Source: Aliirhizobium wenxiniae (GTDB lineage Bacteria > Pseudomonadota > Alphaproteobacteria > Rhizobiales > Rhizobiaceae). From it: a stretch of 64,000 bases of DNA. The notes below the pieces were generated by a model. It saw nothing but the letters and a program-made list of their open reading frames with translations, did no database searches and was not told the origin of the DNA. How positions within the stretch are numbered: the stretch's first letter is position 1; every line of letters begins with the position of its first letter. Position numbers and translations under genes: made by a program. Shown here piece after piece: positions 15,743-23,692 of this stretch. The DNA lies in contig NZ_JAEUAN010000011.1 in assembly GCF_019511445.1 (NCBI RefSeq), positions 124,001 through 188,000 on the forward strand, given 5' to 3'.

Positions 15743-16987
15743 ATGGACATTCATAATCAGGTTCTGCGGCAGCTGAAGAACCGCCGCGAAGGTTTCAGTC
15801 TCGAACAGCCTTTCTATATCGATCCCGATTATTACAAGCTCGATCTGGAAATGATCTGGTATCGCGACTGGCTGTTTGCCGGCCACGATTGCCAGATCAA
15901 CAAGGCGGGCATGTATTTCACCATGCAGATTGGTGACTATCCTGTTCTCGTCATCCGCACCCGTGAGGGGGATATCCGCGCCTATCACAATACCTGTCGC
16001 CATCGCGGCCACCGGGTCTGCACCAAGGAGACCGGCTCTGCCACCCGTCTCGTCTGTCCCTATCATCAGTGGACCTACCAGCATGACGGCTCGCTGATGT
16101 CTGCCCGCCACATGGGCGAGAATTTCGACAAGAAGCAGTTCGGCCTCAAGCCTGTCCACTGCCAGGTGGTCGGCGGCTACATCTTCGTCTGTCTTGCCAA
16201 GGACGCCCCGGATTTCGCGCCGGTTCGCGCCACCGTCGAGCCCTATATGGCGCCGCATCATCTCTCCGAGACGAAAGTTGCCGCCCAGAACACGATCATC
16301 GAGAAGGGCAACTGGAAGCTGGTCTGGGAAAACAATCGCGAGTGCTATCACTGCGCCGGCAACCACCCGGAACTCTGCCGCACCTATCCGGAGGCACCGA
16401 CAGCCAGCGGTGTGCAGGGGGCTGCCGATGATCCCGTGATCGCCGAGCATTGGGTGCGTTGTGAAGCGGCGGGCCTGCCCAGCACATTCACCCTGTCGCC
16501 GGATGGCCAGTTCCGCGTAGCGCGCATGCCGCTGATCGAGGGGGCGGAAAGCTACACGATGGACGGCAGGCGCGCCGTGCAGAAATCCCTCTCGGATGAC
16601 GTGGAGATCTCGCATATCGGCACGATGCTGCTGTTCCATTACCCCACCACCTGGAACCACATGCTTATCGACCATGCGATCTCCTTCCGTGTTATCCCGA
16701 TCGGGCCGGAAGAGACGGCAGTTACCACCACATGGCTGGTCCACAAGGATGCCGTGGAAGGTGTCGACTACGATGTCGAGCAACTGACCCATGTCTGGAA
16801 CATGACCAATGATCAGGATCGCCAGATCGTCGAAGAAAATGCTTTCGGCATCCGCTCGCCGGCCTATGAGCCCGGGCCTTATTCCGAGGCGCATGAAGGC
16901 GGTGTTATGCAGTTCGTCGAATGGTATTCGAACTTCATGATCGACCGGCTGCAGGGCAAGGACGGCACGCTCCACGCAGTAGCTTGA
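15743..16987 (+). CDS. Rieske non-haem iron oxygenase alpha subunit, GbcA/stachydrine-demethylase-like
   Basis: 414 residues. The Rieske 2Fe-2S ligands are Cys85-X-His87 and Cys105-X2-His108 (TCRHRGHRVC, LVCPYHQWTY). The mononuclear iron site has ENNRECYHCAGNHPE (Glu200 bridging acid, His203, His208) and a later Asp in NDQDR (357/359). The ECYHC-x3-HPE block and the WLVHKDAVEGVDYDV segment closely resemble glycine-betaine monooxygenase GbcA and proline-betaine demethylase. N-demethylation of a quaternary amine is therefore the likely reaction. ATG 15743 is preferred because GAGGAAG precedes it; ATG 15728 is in frame. No reductase subunit gene lies next to it. It follows the B12 riboswitch. 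Confidence 0.9.
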   Translation: MDIHNQVLRQLKNRREGFSLEQPFYIDPDYYKLDLEMIWYRDWLFAGHDCQINKAGMYFTMQIGDYPVLVIRTREGDIRAYHNTCRHRGHRVCTKETGSATRLVCPYHQWTYQHDGSLMSARHMGENFDKKQFGLKPVHCQVVGGYIFVCLAKDAPDFAPVRATVEPYMAPHHLSETKVAAQNTIIEKGNWKLVWENNRECYHCAGNHPELCRTYPEAPTASGVQGAADDPVIAEHWVRCEAAGLPSTFTLSPDGQFRVARMPLIEGAESYTMDGRRAVQKSLSDDVEISHIGTMLLFHYPTTWNHMLIDHAISFRVIPIGPEETAVTTTWLVHKDAVEGVDYDVEQLTHVWNMTNDQDRQIVEENAFGIRSPAYEPGPYSEAHEGGVMQFVEWYSNFMIDRLQGKDGTLHAVA

Positions 16988-17041
16988 GACACGACGCTCT
17001 TCCACGGCCATGGCTGGTGGCTGCGGAAAACTTGGCCCTCG

Positions 17042-17938
17042 TCATTTCTCGGAAATACCCCCGGTCCCGATTGCCGCCTGGAATGCCTTTTTTCCGCTCG
17101 TTGCCAGCCAGGACCGGAACGACAGGATGTCGGGATTGATGTTGCGCATGGCATCCAGGTCAACGTGCTCGGCCAGCGGTCCGTCATCCAGTATCTTCGC
17201 AAGCGAGCCGAGAGCATCGTTTGCGGCAAGAACGTCGTCGCCAAAACGCGAATAGGCGATCGGTTTGCCGGCGGCCTCGCTGAAGATCGCAGCCAAGCCG
17301 TCTCCCGTCACGGTGTCGCTGGCGAGCTTGATCGTCTTGCCGCTAAACCGTGGCCGGTCGCAGAAGATCGCCGTGACGAATTTCCCGATATCCTCCACGG
17401 CCACGAGCTGCATCGATTGCTCCGGCCTCAGAAGAAATGTGTATCGCCCTTCGTTGAGGCCGAAGACAGGGGCAAGCAGCATCTCCATGAAAATCATCGG
17501 CCTGACGATTGTCGCGTTCAGCGGCAGGCTACGGATATGGGCCTCAACGCGCGGTTTGGCGTCAAAGCGCGCGACACCGGTAGGCTTGTCTCCACTGCTT
17601 GCTCCCGAAGAATAGACGAGATGCGAAATCCCTGTCTCGGCGGCAAGATCGGCAATCATGCATCCTGTCTTAACCTCCTCCTGCTCTTCGAGATATCCGG
17701 GCAGGACACTGAAGACACCGTATGCATCCCGCATCGCTGCGCGGAGCGTATCTATCTCGGCGAATGTGCCCTGCACGATATCCGCACCGGCCTGACGTAA
17801 AACAACCGCGTTTTCAGAAAGCGGATCCCGCACCAGAGCACGAACCGGCCAGCCGCGATCAAGCAAGGCCTTGGCGACCGCTCCGCCCTGGCGGCCCGTT
17901 GCGCCGAATACCAGGATCGTAGGTTTTTCTTGTCTCAT
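17042..17938 (-). CDS. NmrA-like NAD(P)-binding protein, probable quinone or aldehyde reductase
   Basis: 298 residues of the atypical SDR/NmrA family. The N-terminal nucleotide-binding motif is LVFGATGRQGGAVAKALL (GxxGxxG, about 9-26), with VRALVRDP near 32-39 that commonly selects NADPH. HLVYSSGASSG stands where active-site residues lie in this family, and YTFLLRPEQSMQLVAVEDIGKFV is the usual substrate-side segment. NmrA-like proteins are either redox sensors or NADPH:quinone reductases. The divergent HxlR regulator favours the second role, as in known QorR-type pairs. The gene is convergent with the Rieske oxygenase, 54 bases away. Confidence 0.88.
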   Translation of the reverse strand: MRQEKPTILVFGATGRQGGAVAKALLDRGWPVRALVRDPLSENAVVLRQAGADIVQGTFAEIDTLRAAMRDAYGVFSVLPGYLEEQEEVKTGCMIADLAAETGISHLVYSSGASSGDKPTGVARFDAKPRVEAHIRSLPLNATIVRPMIFMEMLLAPVFGLNEGRYTFLLRPEQSMQLVAVEDIGKFVTAIFCDRPRFSGKTIKLASDTVTGDGLAAIFSEAAGKPIAYSRFGDDVLAANDALGSLAKILDDGPLAEHVDLDAMRNINPDILSFRSWLATSGKKAFQAAIGTGGISEK

Positions 17939-18028
17939 TGGAGAACCCTCGTGGTGAACACGGGGTCTCCATATATACTGTTGAAACGCAGCCGGAAGAC
18001 GGCACTATTTTCAGCCTCGGGCACAGGG

Positions 18029-18442
18029 GTGATACTCTTGGACAATTCAGGCGAGAGCCGGGCCGCAAGACAGCCGACAGGCGAACAGGCCTTCCTGCCG
18101 CAAGCGTCGAACGGAATATGCGGGCGTCTGGGCGACAAGTGGACTGTTGAAGTCATCTGGCGCCTCTCGCTGGCTGATCACCGAAGGCTTCGTTTTTCGC
18201 ATCTGAAGAGGGAGAGCAAGGGCATCACGCAGCGCATGCTGACACTGACCTTGCGCAATCTGGAGCGCGACGGCTTCGTCAGGCGCCACTATTTTCCCGA
18301 GGTCCCGCCCCGCGTCGAATACGAACTGACCGAGTTGGGCAGCGGCATATTGGCTTCCCTGCAGGAACTTAATCTCTTCATCAGGGACAACCTGCCCCAC
18401 ATCGAGGAAAACCGTCGCATCTACGATGAAGCAGGTGAATAA
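18029..18442 (+). CDS. HxlR-family winged-helix transcriptional regulator
   Basis: 137 residues from GTG 18029. An in-frame codon at 17930 would overlap the divergent gene and adds an atypical 33-residue leader. The HxlR domain is clear: CGRLGDKWTVEVIWRL (about 37-52), LRFSHLKRESKGITQRMLTLTLRNLERDGFV as the recognition and wing region, and PPRVEYELTELG. A single Cys precedes the GDKW motif, at the position used for redox sensing in QorR/HypR-type members. It is divergent from the NmrA-like reductase, and the 90-base gap should hold its operator. An imperfect inverted repeat (CCCTCGTG, then CACGGGG, 17946-17965) is a candidate. Confidence 0.9.
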   Translation: MILLDNSGESRAARQPTGEQAFLPQASNGICGRLGDKWTVEVIWRLSLADHRRLRFSHLKRESKGITQRMLTLTLRNLERDGFVRRHYFPEVPPRVEYELTELGSGILASLQELNLFIRDNLPHIEENRRIYDEAGE

Positions 18443-18542
18443 ACCTGCCAGTTCTCAATGGTCCGGCTCGATGATGGGTTGGAACAAAATCGCGATATCT
18501 CGCGTTTTAGATCGCTGATCTATATTTCGAGGAAACGTTCCC

Positions 18543-19016
18543 ATGAATGCATTTCGCATGCGCATTGCCACGGCCTTGACGGCGGCGGCGGTACTTGCAA
18601 CCAGCTTTGTTCCCGTCTCCGCGATGCCGTTGGCGCCTTCCGCTCCCATGGCGGTTCAAACGTCAGCCAGCCAGGCGACAGAGGTTCAGTACCGCCGCGA
18701 CGAACGCCGCCATTACCGCGACGAACGACGTCACTATCGTCATGATCGCCGAATTTACCGCCAGGGTTATTACAACGGGCATCGCGGTTATCGGGAGCGC
18801 CGTAGCGGCTACCGCTATCACAATGGCTACTGGTACCCTCTGGCCGCCTTCGCTACCGGTGCGATCATCGGCGGCGCGATTGCCAACCAGCCCCGTGCTT
18901 CGGGTAGCAGCCACTACCAGTGGTGCGCCAACCGTTATCGGACCTATCGCGCTTCGGACAACACCTATGTTCCGAGAGCGGGAGTCCGCGCTACCTGCGT
19001 TTCGCCCTACCGGTAA
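18543..19016 (+). CDS. BA14K-family exported protein, copy 1
   Basis: 157 residues with a signal peptide ([22 protein letters not shown]). A basic Arg/His/Tyr-rich stretch follows ([16 protein letters not shown], about 50-70), then [19 protein letters not shown] (about 95-113), a Gly/Ala hydrophobic segment, and the BA14K C-terminus [18 protein letters not shown] with paired cysteines. The family name comes from a Brucella immunoreactive 14-kDa protein with reported lectin-like activity. Location is probably periplasmic or envelope. A second family member follows 180 bases downstream and shares the whole layout. A terminator separates them, so they are independent transcripts. The Shine-Dalgarno is GAGGAAACG before ATG 18543. 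Confidence 0.9.
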   Translation: MNAFRMRIATALTAAAVLATSFVPVSAMPLAPSAPMAVQTSASQATEVQYRRDERRHYRDERRHYRHDRRIYRQGYYNGHRGYRERRSGYRYHNGYWYPLAAFATGAIIGGAIANQPRASGSSHYQWCANRYRTYRASDNTYVPRAGVRATCVSPYR

Positions 19017-19031
19017 GTCCATCTGATAGTG

Positions 19032-19066
19032 AAAAAAGCCCGGACGCTTTGGCGGCCGGGCTTTCA
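19032..19066 (+). terminator. Terminator after BA14K copy 1
   Basis: AAAGCCCGG (19035-19043) pairs with CCGGGCTTT (19056-19064) around a GC-containing loop and is flanked by GTGAAA and TTTCAC, which extend the pairing. It lies 16 bases after the stop. Confidence 0.8.
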
Positions 19067-19196
19067 CATTTGCGCGCGAATTTTACATTCAGGATAAAAA
19101 TCCTAGCGTTGTGGAATGATTGGTGACTATCGTGTGAGTTGGTGGCGCGGGAGGCGCCATCGAAACTGTTCAAATTGCGGGATGGAGAATTCTGAA

Positions 19197-19670
19197 ATGC
19201 CTCTGTTCAAGACATTTGCTGTCGCAGCCGTTTCAATGATCGTGCTGGCCGGCACAGTGGGTACCACACAGGCGCTGCCTTTGCCGGCTGTACCGAATGC
19301 GCCGGTCGTATCCGATGTCAGCACGGTGCAGTATTATCGCGACCGTGGCTGGCGTGGCGATGGCCCGCGCCGCGGTTGGTATGGCGGTCATCGCGGTTAT
19401 CGTTATCATCGCGACGGTTATCGCCGTCACAGCGATGGATACTGGTATCCGCTGGCAGCCTTCGGTGCCGGTGCCATCATCGGCGGTGCGATCGCCTCGC
19501 AGCCGCGCTATGTCGAGCCTGCACCGAGACCCGCTTACGGCGGCGGCGATGGCCTGAACCCGCGCCATTACGAGTGGTGCTCGGGTCGTTACCGGTCCTA
19601 TGACGCCTATTCCAATTCGTTCCAGCCTTATAACGGCCCGCGCCAGACCTGTTATTCGCCCTACTACTGA
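19197..19670 (+). CDS. BA14K-family exported protein, copy 2
   Basis: 157 residues from ATG 19197, with GGAGAA 7 bases upstream; ATG 19182 and a more distal start are less likely. The signal peptide is MPLFKTFAVAAVSMIVLAGT, ending at TQA. It has the same architecture as copy 1: an Arg/Gly/His/Tyr-rich segment, [19 protein letters not shown] (about 85-103), then the BA14K end EWCSGRYRSYDAYSNSFQPYNGPRQTC. The two copies are clearly paralogous, with identical lengths and strongest identity in the hydrophobic and C-terminal parts. Function is unknown beyond an envelope role. Confidence 0.9.
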   Translation: MPLFKTFAVAAVSMIVLAGTVGTTQALPLPAVPNAPVVSDVSTVQYYRDRGWRGDGPRRGWYGGHRGYRYHRDGYRRHSDGYWYPLAAFGAGAIIGGAIASQPRYVEPAPRPAYGGGDGLNPRHYEWCSGRYRSYDAYSNSFQPYNGPRQTCYSPYY

Positions 19671-19695
19671 GTGGGGCTATCCGTTTAAGAGCAGC

Positions 19696-19728
19696 AGACC
19701 CGCGCTTCGGCGCGGGTCTTGTTGTTTT
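19696..19728. terminator. Terminator after BA14K copy 2, also ending the opposing CorA/ZntB gene
   Basis: AGACCCGCGC-TTCG-GCGCGGGTCT is a perfect 10-base stem with a stable UUCG tetraloop, followed by TGTTGTTTT. Only one or two bases separate it from the stop of the convergent transporter gene. Confidence 0.93.
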
Positions 19729-20731
19729 ATAGAATGCCGACGCGCCTGAGCAGCCACCATGCGGCGGCGACCGAAAGCCCGATCGCGCCGAAGGCGAAGA
19801 GGGTGCCATGCTCCAGATGCGCAAATGGCAGTCCTTCCGTATTCATCCCGAAAAAGCCCGTGACCAGTGATGGCGGCAGCAGGAAGGCGGTCATCAGCGA
19901 CAGGATGTAAAGGTGGCGGTTGGTTTCCGACGAAAGCTTGGAATCGATTTCTTCATGCAGCAGCCGCGCCCGTTCCTGCAGCGCATAGACGTCATGATCG
20001 ACGGCTTCCAGACGGCTGATCAGCCGCACTGCGGCATCGTCGAAACCATCCGGCATCTCGTCTTCGTTGGAAGCTGCGGCTCGCCGCATCAGGGTCAATA
20101 CCGTCCGTAAATGTCGGTGCAGCCGAACGACGGTGCGGCGGACGGGCGCGAGCTTGCGGCGTTCGTCGCGCGGCGCGTTGTCGTAGACGAAATCCTCGAT
20201 CAGGTTCAGCTCTTCCGTCAGCTCCATAACGAGCGAGATCAGTGTCCGCTGGAATTCCGCCACCAGCGTCTCGAACACGTCGATCGGCCGTTTGAAGCGC
20301 GCCGCATTCTTCTCCATCTGGGCCTTGAGCCGATCGATCGAGCGCAGCGGCTGCAGCCTTGTGGTAATGATGATGCGGTCGGAGACGAAGAAATGCAGCC
20401 AGCCGATATCGCGCGTTTCGCTGTCGAACTCCTTCTGGAAGTCGATCAGCGTGCCATAGATCAGCTGTTCGTCGAGAATGATCGCCGCATGGGTGTCTCG
20501 CGTTGTCAGCGCCGCAAGTGCCGACGGCGTCACGCCGGGAAGGTTTTCCAGAAATGCCGGCACCCGGCTGTCGGCAAGGTTCAGATGCAGCCATAGGAAA
20601 CCGTCGCCGCTATTCAGCTCTCTTGCCGTCGTCTCGAGTGGTAACCGCGCACAGGAGCGCGTCGGCGCATCGAAACGGTAAGCCCAGACGAGGCCGGGAA
20701 TGGCAGGCGTCATCAGCGGTGGCGTATCCAT
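19727..20731 (-). CDS. CorA-family metal transporter (ZntB-like)
   Basis: 334 residues: a large cytoplasmic N-terminal domain (1-270) rich in charged helices, and two C-terminal membrane helices (about 277-297 and 308-328). The signature GMN sits in GFFGMNTEG at the end of the first helix, as the pore mouth of CorA/ZntB channels. The RDTHAAIILDEQLIYGTLIDF and ETRDIGWLHFFVSDRIIITTR segments suit ZntB more than CorA. It probably carries Zn2+ or Mg2+; direction is not decidable from sequence. It is a single gene, convergent with the BA14K pair. Confidence 0.9.
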   Translation of the reverse strand: MDTPPLMTPAIPGLVWAYRFDAPTRSCARLPLETTARELNSGDGFLWLHLNLADSRVPAFLENLPGVTPSALAALTTRDTHAAIILDEQLIYGTLIDFQKEFDSETRDIGWLHFFVSDRIIITTRLQPLRSIDRLKAQMEKNAARFKRPIDVFETLVAEFQRTLISLVMELTEELNLIEDFVYDNAPRDERRKLAPVRRTVVRLHRHLRTVLTLMRRAAASNEDEMPDGFDDAAVRLISRLEAVDHDVYALQERARLLHEEIDSKLSSETNRHLYILSLMTAFLLPPSLVTGFFGMNTEGLPFAHLEHGTLFAFGAIGLSVAAAWWLLRRVGIL

Positions 20732-20865
20732 CGGCAGAACTCCGGTATCCTGATCGCTTTCTAGATCAAACTCGCGAAGGATTCTTTAGCGCGGCATGCT
20801 GTCTGCCCTTTATCATTTTTCTTTCCCCTCATGCGCGTCTGCTTCATGATGGAACAACCTGCCGA

Positions 20866-20896
20866 TTGACAACCTTCCTTACGTTTACGTAAAAGG
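20866..20896 (+). promoter_or_regulatory. Promoter with an embedded TTACGT-TT-ACGTAA palindrome
   Basis: TTGACA (20866-20871) is a consensus -35. A weaker -10 candidate (TAAAAG, from 20890) lies 18 bases further on. The perfect palindrome TTACGTTTACGTAA (20879-20892) fills the spacer, the position used by MerR-family regulators. It resembles, from memory, the LiuR-type sites that control acyl-CoA catabolism genes. The transcript would start about 45 bases before the acyl-CoA dehydrogenase ATG. Confidence 0.55.
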
Positions 20897-20945
20897 AATT
20901 TCTTGTCTGGAGAGGCAAGGCTGCACTGCTGATGAGGAGGATCAT

Positions 20946-22739
20946 ATGTACAGCGCCCCGGTGGAGGAAATTGCCTTCACGTTGAACCACGTTGCCGGTC
21001 TTTTCGCAGCCCTTGAGGAGGGGCGCTTCGGCGATCTCAGCGGCGATCTTGTTGCGGCGATCCTTGAGGAAGCCGGACGCTTTGCCTCGAGCGAGATCGC
21101 GCCGCTTGGCGAAAAGGGTGACCGCGAAGGCGCGAAACTGGAAGACGGCGAGGTGACGACGCCGAAGGGCTGGCCCGATCTTTATCGCCGATGGCGCGAG
21201 GGCGGCTGGAACGGCCTGACCGCGCCGGAAGCCTATGGCGGCCAGAATCTGCCGCATATGCTCAATGTCGCAGCGCTCGAAATGTGGAACTCGGCCTCGA
21301 TGGCCTTTGCGCTTGCCCCGACGCTGACGATGGGCGCGATCGAGGCGCTTGCCGCCCATGGCTCGGATGAGCTGAAGCAGGTCTTTCTGGAAAAGATGGT
21401 GTCCGGCGAATGGACCGGCACGATGAACCTGACGGAACCGCATGCCGGCTCCGATCTCGGCGTGCTGAAAACCCGCGCAGAGCCGCGCGACGACGGCACC
21501 TATCGTATCTTCGGCCAGAAGATTTTCATCACCTGGGGCGAGCATGACGCCGCCGACAACATCATCCATCTTGTTCTCGCCCGACTGCCGGATGCGCCGG
21601 CCGGCACGCGCGGCATCTCGCTATTTCTGGTGCCGAAATTCCTGGTCAACGAGGATGGGTCGCTCGGCGAGCGCAACGATGTTCTCTGCCACTCGATCGA
21701 GCACAAGCTCGGCATTCACGGTTCCCCCACCTGCACGATGATCTTTGGCGATGGCCGGTTCGGTGAGGAATGGGGGGCGGTCGGTTATCTTGTCGGCGAG
21801 GAAAACAAGGGTCTCGCCTGCATGTTCACGATGATGAACAACGCACGCCTCGCGGTCGGTATCCAGGGTGTCGCGATTGCCGAAGCCGCCACCCAGAAGG
21901 CGATTGCCTTTGCCAAGGAACGCACGCAGGGCAAGGCGCCCGGCTGGTCGGGAGACGGCAAGAACGGGGGAATGAGCCCGATCATCGAGCATCCCGATGT
22001 CGCCCAGATGCTTTTGACCATGAAGGCGCTGACGCAGGGCGCGCGCGCCATTTGTTATGCCTGCGCCCATGCGACCGACATGTCCCATCACCATGAGGGT
22101 GACGAGGCGCGGCATTGGGCGGAGCGTGCAGCGTTGCTTACCCCGATCGCCAAATCCTTTTCCACCGATATCGGCGTCGATGTTGCCTCACTCGGCATCC
22201 AGGTTCATGGAGGCATGGGCTTCATCGAGGAAACCGGTGCCGCCCGCTACCTGCGTGATGCCCGGATCGCCCCGATCTATGAAGGCACCAACGGCATTCA
22301 GGCTATCGATCTCGTTACCCGCAAGCTGCCGCTTTCCGGCGGCGATCAGGTGAAGGGGCTTCTTTCCGAGTTGAAGCAGGTGGCCGAAGAGGTCGCCGCC
22401 CGGAATAATCCCGACTTCGGCGAAACCGGTGACCGGCTTCGCGCCGCCATCGCCGCCCTGGAGGCTGCAACCGCGTGGTTGCTGGTCGCGCAGGCGGATG
22501 GCCGAACGGCCGATGCGCTTTCGGGCGCGACGCCGTATCAGCGCCTTTTCGGCCTCGTCCTGACCGGTGCCTATCTCGCCAGGGGCGGGCTGGTCGCAGC
22601 CGATAACGGCGAGGGGAGCGGGCGTGTCAGCCTCTGCCGCTTCATGGCGGAGAATCTTCTGGCCGAGACCTCCGCGCTCAAGGATCGCGTCATCGCCGGC
22701 TCTGCCAGCCTTGCCGCCGCCCGAAGCCTGCTGGACTAA
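20946..22739 (+). CDS. Acyl-CoA dehydrogenase, long DmdC-like subfamily
   Basis: 597 residues, longer than the usual 380-residue enzymes because of an N-terminal domain and a C-terminal extension, as in 3-methylmercaptopropionyl-CoA dehydrogenases and related FAD enzymes. FAD/substrate motifs include MNLTEPHAGSDLGVLKTRA (about 158-176) and KIFITWGEHD. The catalytic-loop motif PIYEGTNGIQAIDLVTRKL lies near 440-460. It oxidises an acyl-CoA to the 2-enoyl-CoA and passes electrons to ETF; chain specificity is unknown. GAGGAGG precedes the ATG. The enoyl-CoA hydratase downstream would take the next step. Confidence 0.93.
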   Translation: MYSAPVEEIAFTLNHVAGLFAALEEGRFGDLSGDLVAAILEEAGRFASSEIAPLGEKGDREGAKLEDGEVTTPKGWPDLYRRWREGGWNGLTAPEAYGGQNLPHMLNVAALEMWNSASMAFALAPTLTMGAIEALAAHGSDELKQVFLEKMVSGEWTGTMNLTEPHAGSDLGVLKTRAEPRDDGTYRIFGQKIFITWGEHDAADNIIHLVLARLPDAPAGTRGISLFLVPKFLVNEDGSLGERNDVLCHSIEHKLGIHGSPTCTMIFGDGRFGEEWGAVGYLVGEENKGLACMFTMMNNARLAVGIQGVAIAEAATQKAIAFAKERTQGKAPGWSGDGKNGGMSPIIEHPDVAQMLLTMKALTQGARAICYACAHATDMSHHHEGDEARHWAERAALLTPIAKSFSTDIGVDVASLGIQVHGGMGFIEETGAARYLRDARIAPIYEGTNGIQAIDLVTRKLPLSGGDQVKGLLSELKQVAEEVAARNNPDFGETGDRLRAAIAALEAATAWLLVAQADGRTADALSGATPYQRLFGLVLTGAYLARGGLVAADNGEGSGRVSLCRFMAENLLAETSALKDRVIAGSASLAAARSLLD

Positions 22740-22768
22740 ATGCCGTTTCAACAGCGTGGCGAACTACA

Positions 22769-22895
22769 CAAGAAGAGTCCCCGCCCCACATAGGAAAGGG
22801 CTTAACCGGGCCGCACCTCCATGCTGTGATTTGTTGGTGGAGGTGCCGCAGGTCTTCTCCACTTGTGGCGGGGATGGCTAGCAGGCCAAAGGAGA
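22769..22895. repeat. Palindromic intergenic element, decayed copy B (RIME-like)
   Basis: This element shares boxes in the same order with the one at 9672-9811: AAGAAGAGTCCCC at the left, GGAAAGGGCTTAACCGGGCCG, GGTCTTCTCC, and GGGGATGGCTAGCAGGCCAAAGG at the right. Its middle carries a private hairpin, GCACCTCCA (22813-22821) with TGGAGGTGC (22838-22846). It sits between the acyl-CoA dehydrogenase and the enoyl-CoA hydratase, ending about 25 bases before the latter's start, and could weaken read-through. Confidence 0.7.
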
Positions 22896-22919
22896 AAAGC
22901 CGCGGATAGAGGAGTTAAC

Positions 22920-23675
22920 GTGACCGAACACATTATCGTTGAACGCACCGACGCCTATCCCGGTGTCCTGGTCATTCGCTTCAACCGGTCGGAAAAGAAG
23001 AACGCCATTACTGCCGCCATGTATCAGCGGATGACGGCAGCGCTGGAAGAAGCCAACACCGATGACGAGGTGAAGGCGGTCGTGTTTCTCGGCACGGAAG
23101 GCTGCTTTTCAGCCGGCAACGACATGGGCGATTTCGTCGGCTACGCCATGTCGGGCACCACGGAGCCGCCGGCCGGAGCCCTGTTCATCAAGGCGCTGGC
23201 ACTGGCTGAAAAACCGCTCGTCTCCGGTGTCGATGGTCTGGCGATCGGCATCGGCACGACGCTCAATCTTCATTGCGACCTGACGGTCGCTTCCGGCCGT
23301 AGCGTGTTCAAGACACCCTTCGTCGATCTCGGCCTGGTTCCGGAAGCGGCATCTAGCCTGCTCGCGCCGAGGATCATCGGTCATCAGCGAGCCTTTGCGC
23401 TTCTGGTTGCCGGCACAGGTTTTTCAGCTGAGGCAGCACTTGAGGCCGGCCTGATCTGGAAAGTTGTCGGGCCGAACGAGGTGGAAATGGAGGCGCTGGC
23501 AATCGGCGCGGAATTGGGCAAGAGACCGCCCCAGGCACTGCAGATCGCTCGCGATCTTGTCCGCGGTCCACGTGACGAGGTGCTTGCCCGTATCGACGAG
23601 GAACTCGTTCATTTCTCCGCGCGGCTGAAAAGTGCGGAAGCGCGGGCAGCCTTCGAGGCTTTCCTACAGCGCTGA
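22920..23675 (+). CDS. Enoyl-CoA hydratase/isomerase family protein
   Basis: 251 residues from GTG 22920, supported by AGGAG 6 bases upstream. The crotonase fold shows VLVIRFNRSEKKNAITAAMY at the N-terminus and FSAGNDMGDFVGY (about 62-74), the oxyanion-hole loop. KPLVSGVDGLAIGIGTTLNLHCDLTVAS (about 99-126) is the second oxyanion element. The hydratase glutamates are not both evident: FVDLGLVPEAAS has one Glu in the second position, as in many isomerase-like members. Hydratase or isomerase activity on an acyl-CoA is likely. It is co-oriented with the acyl-CoA dehydrogenase across a 180-base gap holding a repeat. Confidence 0.9.
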   Translation: MTEHIIVERTDAYPGVLVIRFNRSEKKNAITAAMYQRMTAALEEANTDDEVKAVVFLGTEGCFSAGNDMGDFVGYAMSGTTEPPAGALFIKALALAEKPLVSGVDGLAIGIGTTLNLHCDLTVASGRSVFKTPFVDLGLVPEAASSLLAPRIIGHQRAFALLVAGTGFSAEAALEAGLIWKVVGPNEVEMEALAIGAELGKRPPQALQIARDLVRGPRDEVLARIDEELVHFSARLKSAEARAAFEAFLQR

Positions 23676-23692
23676 CATCTTACGCAAGATCA

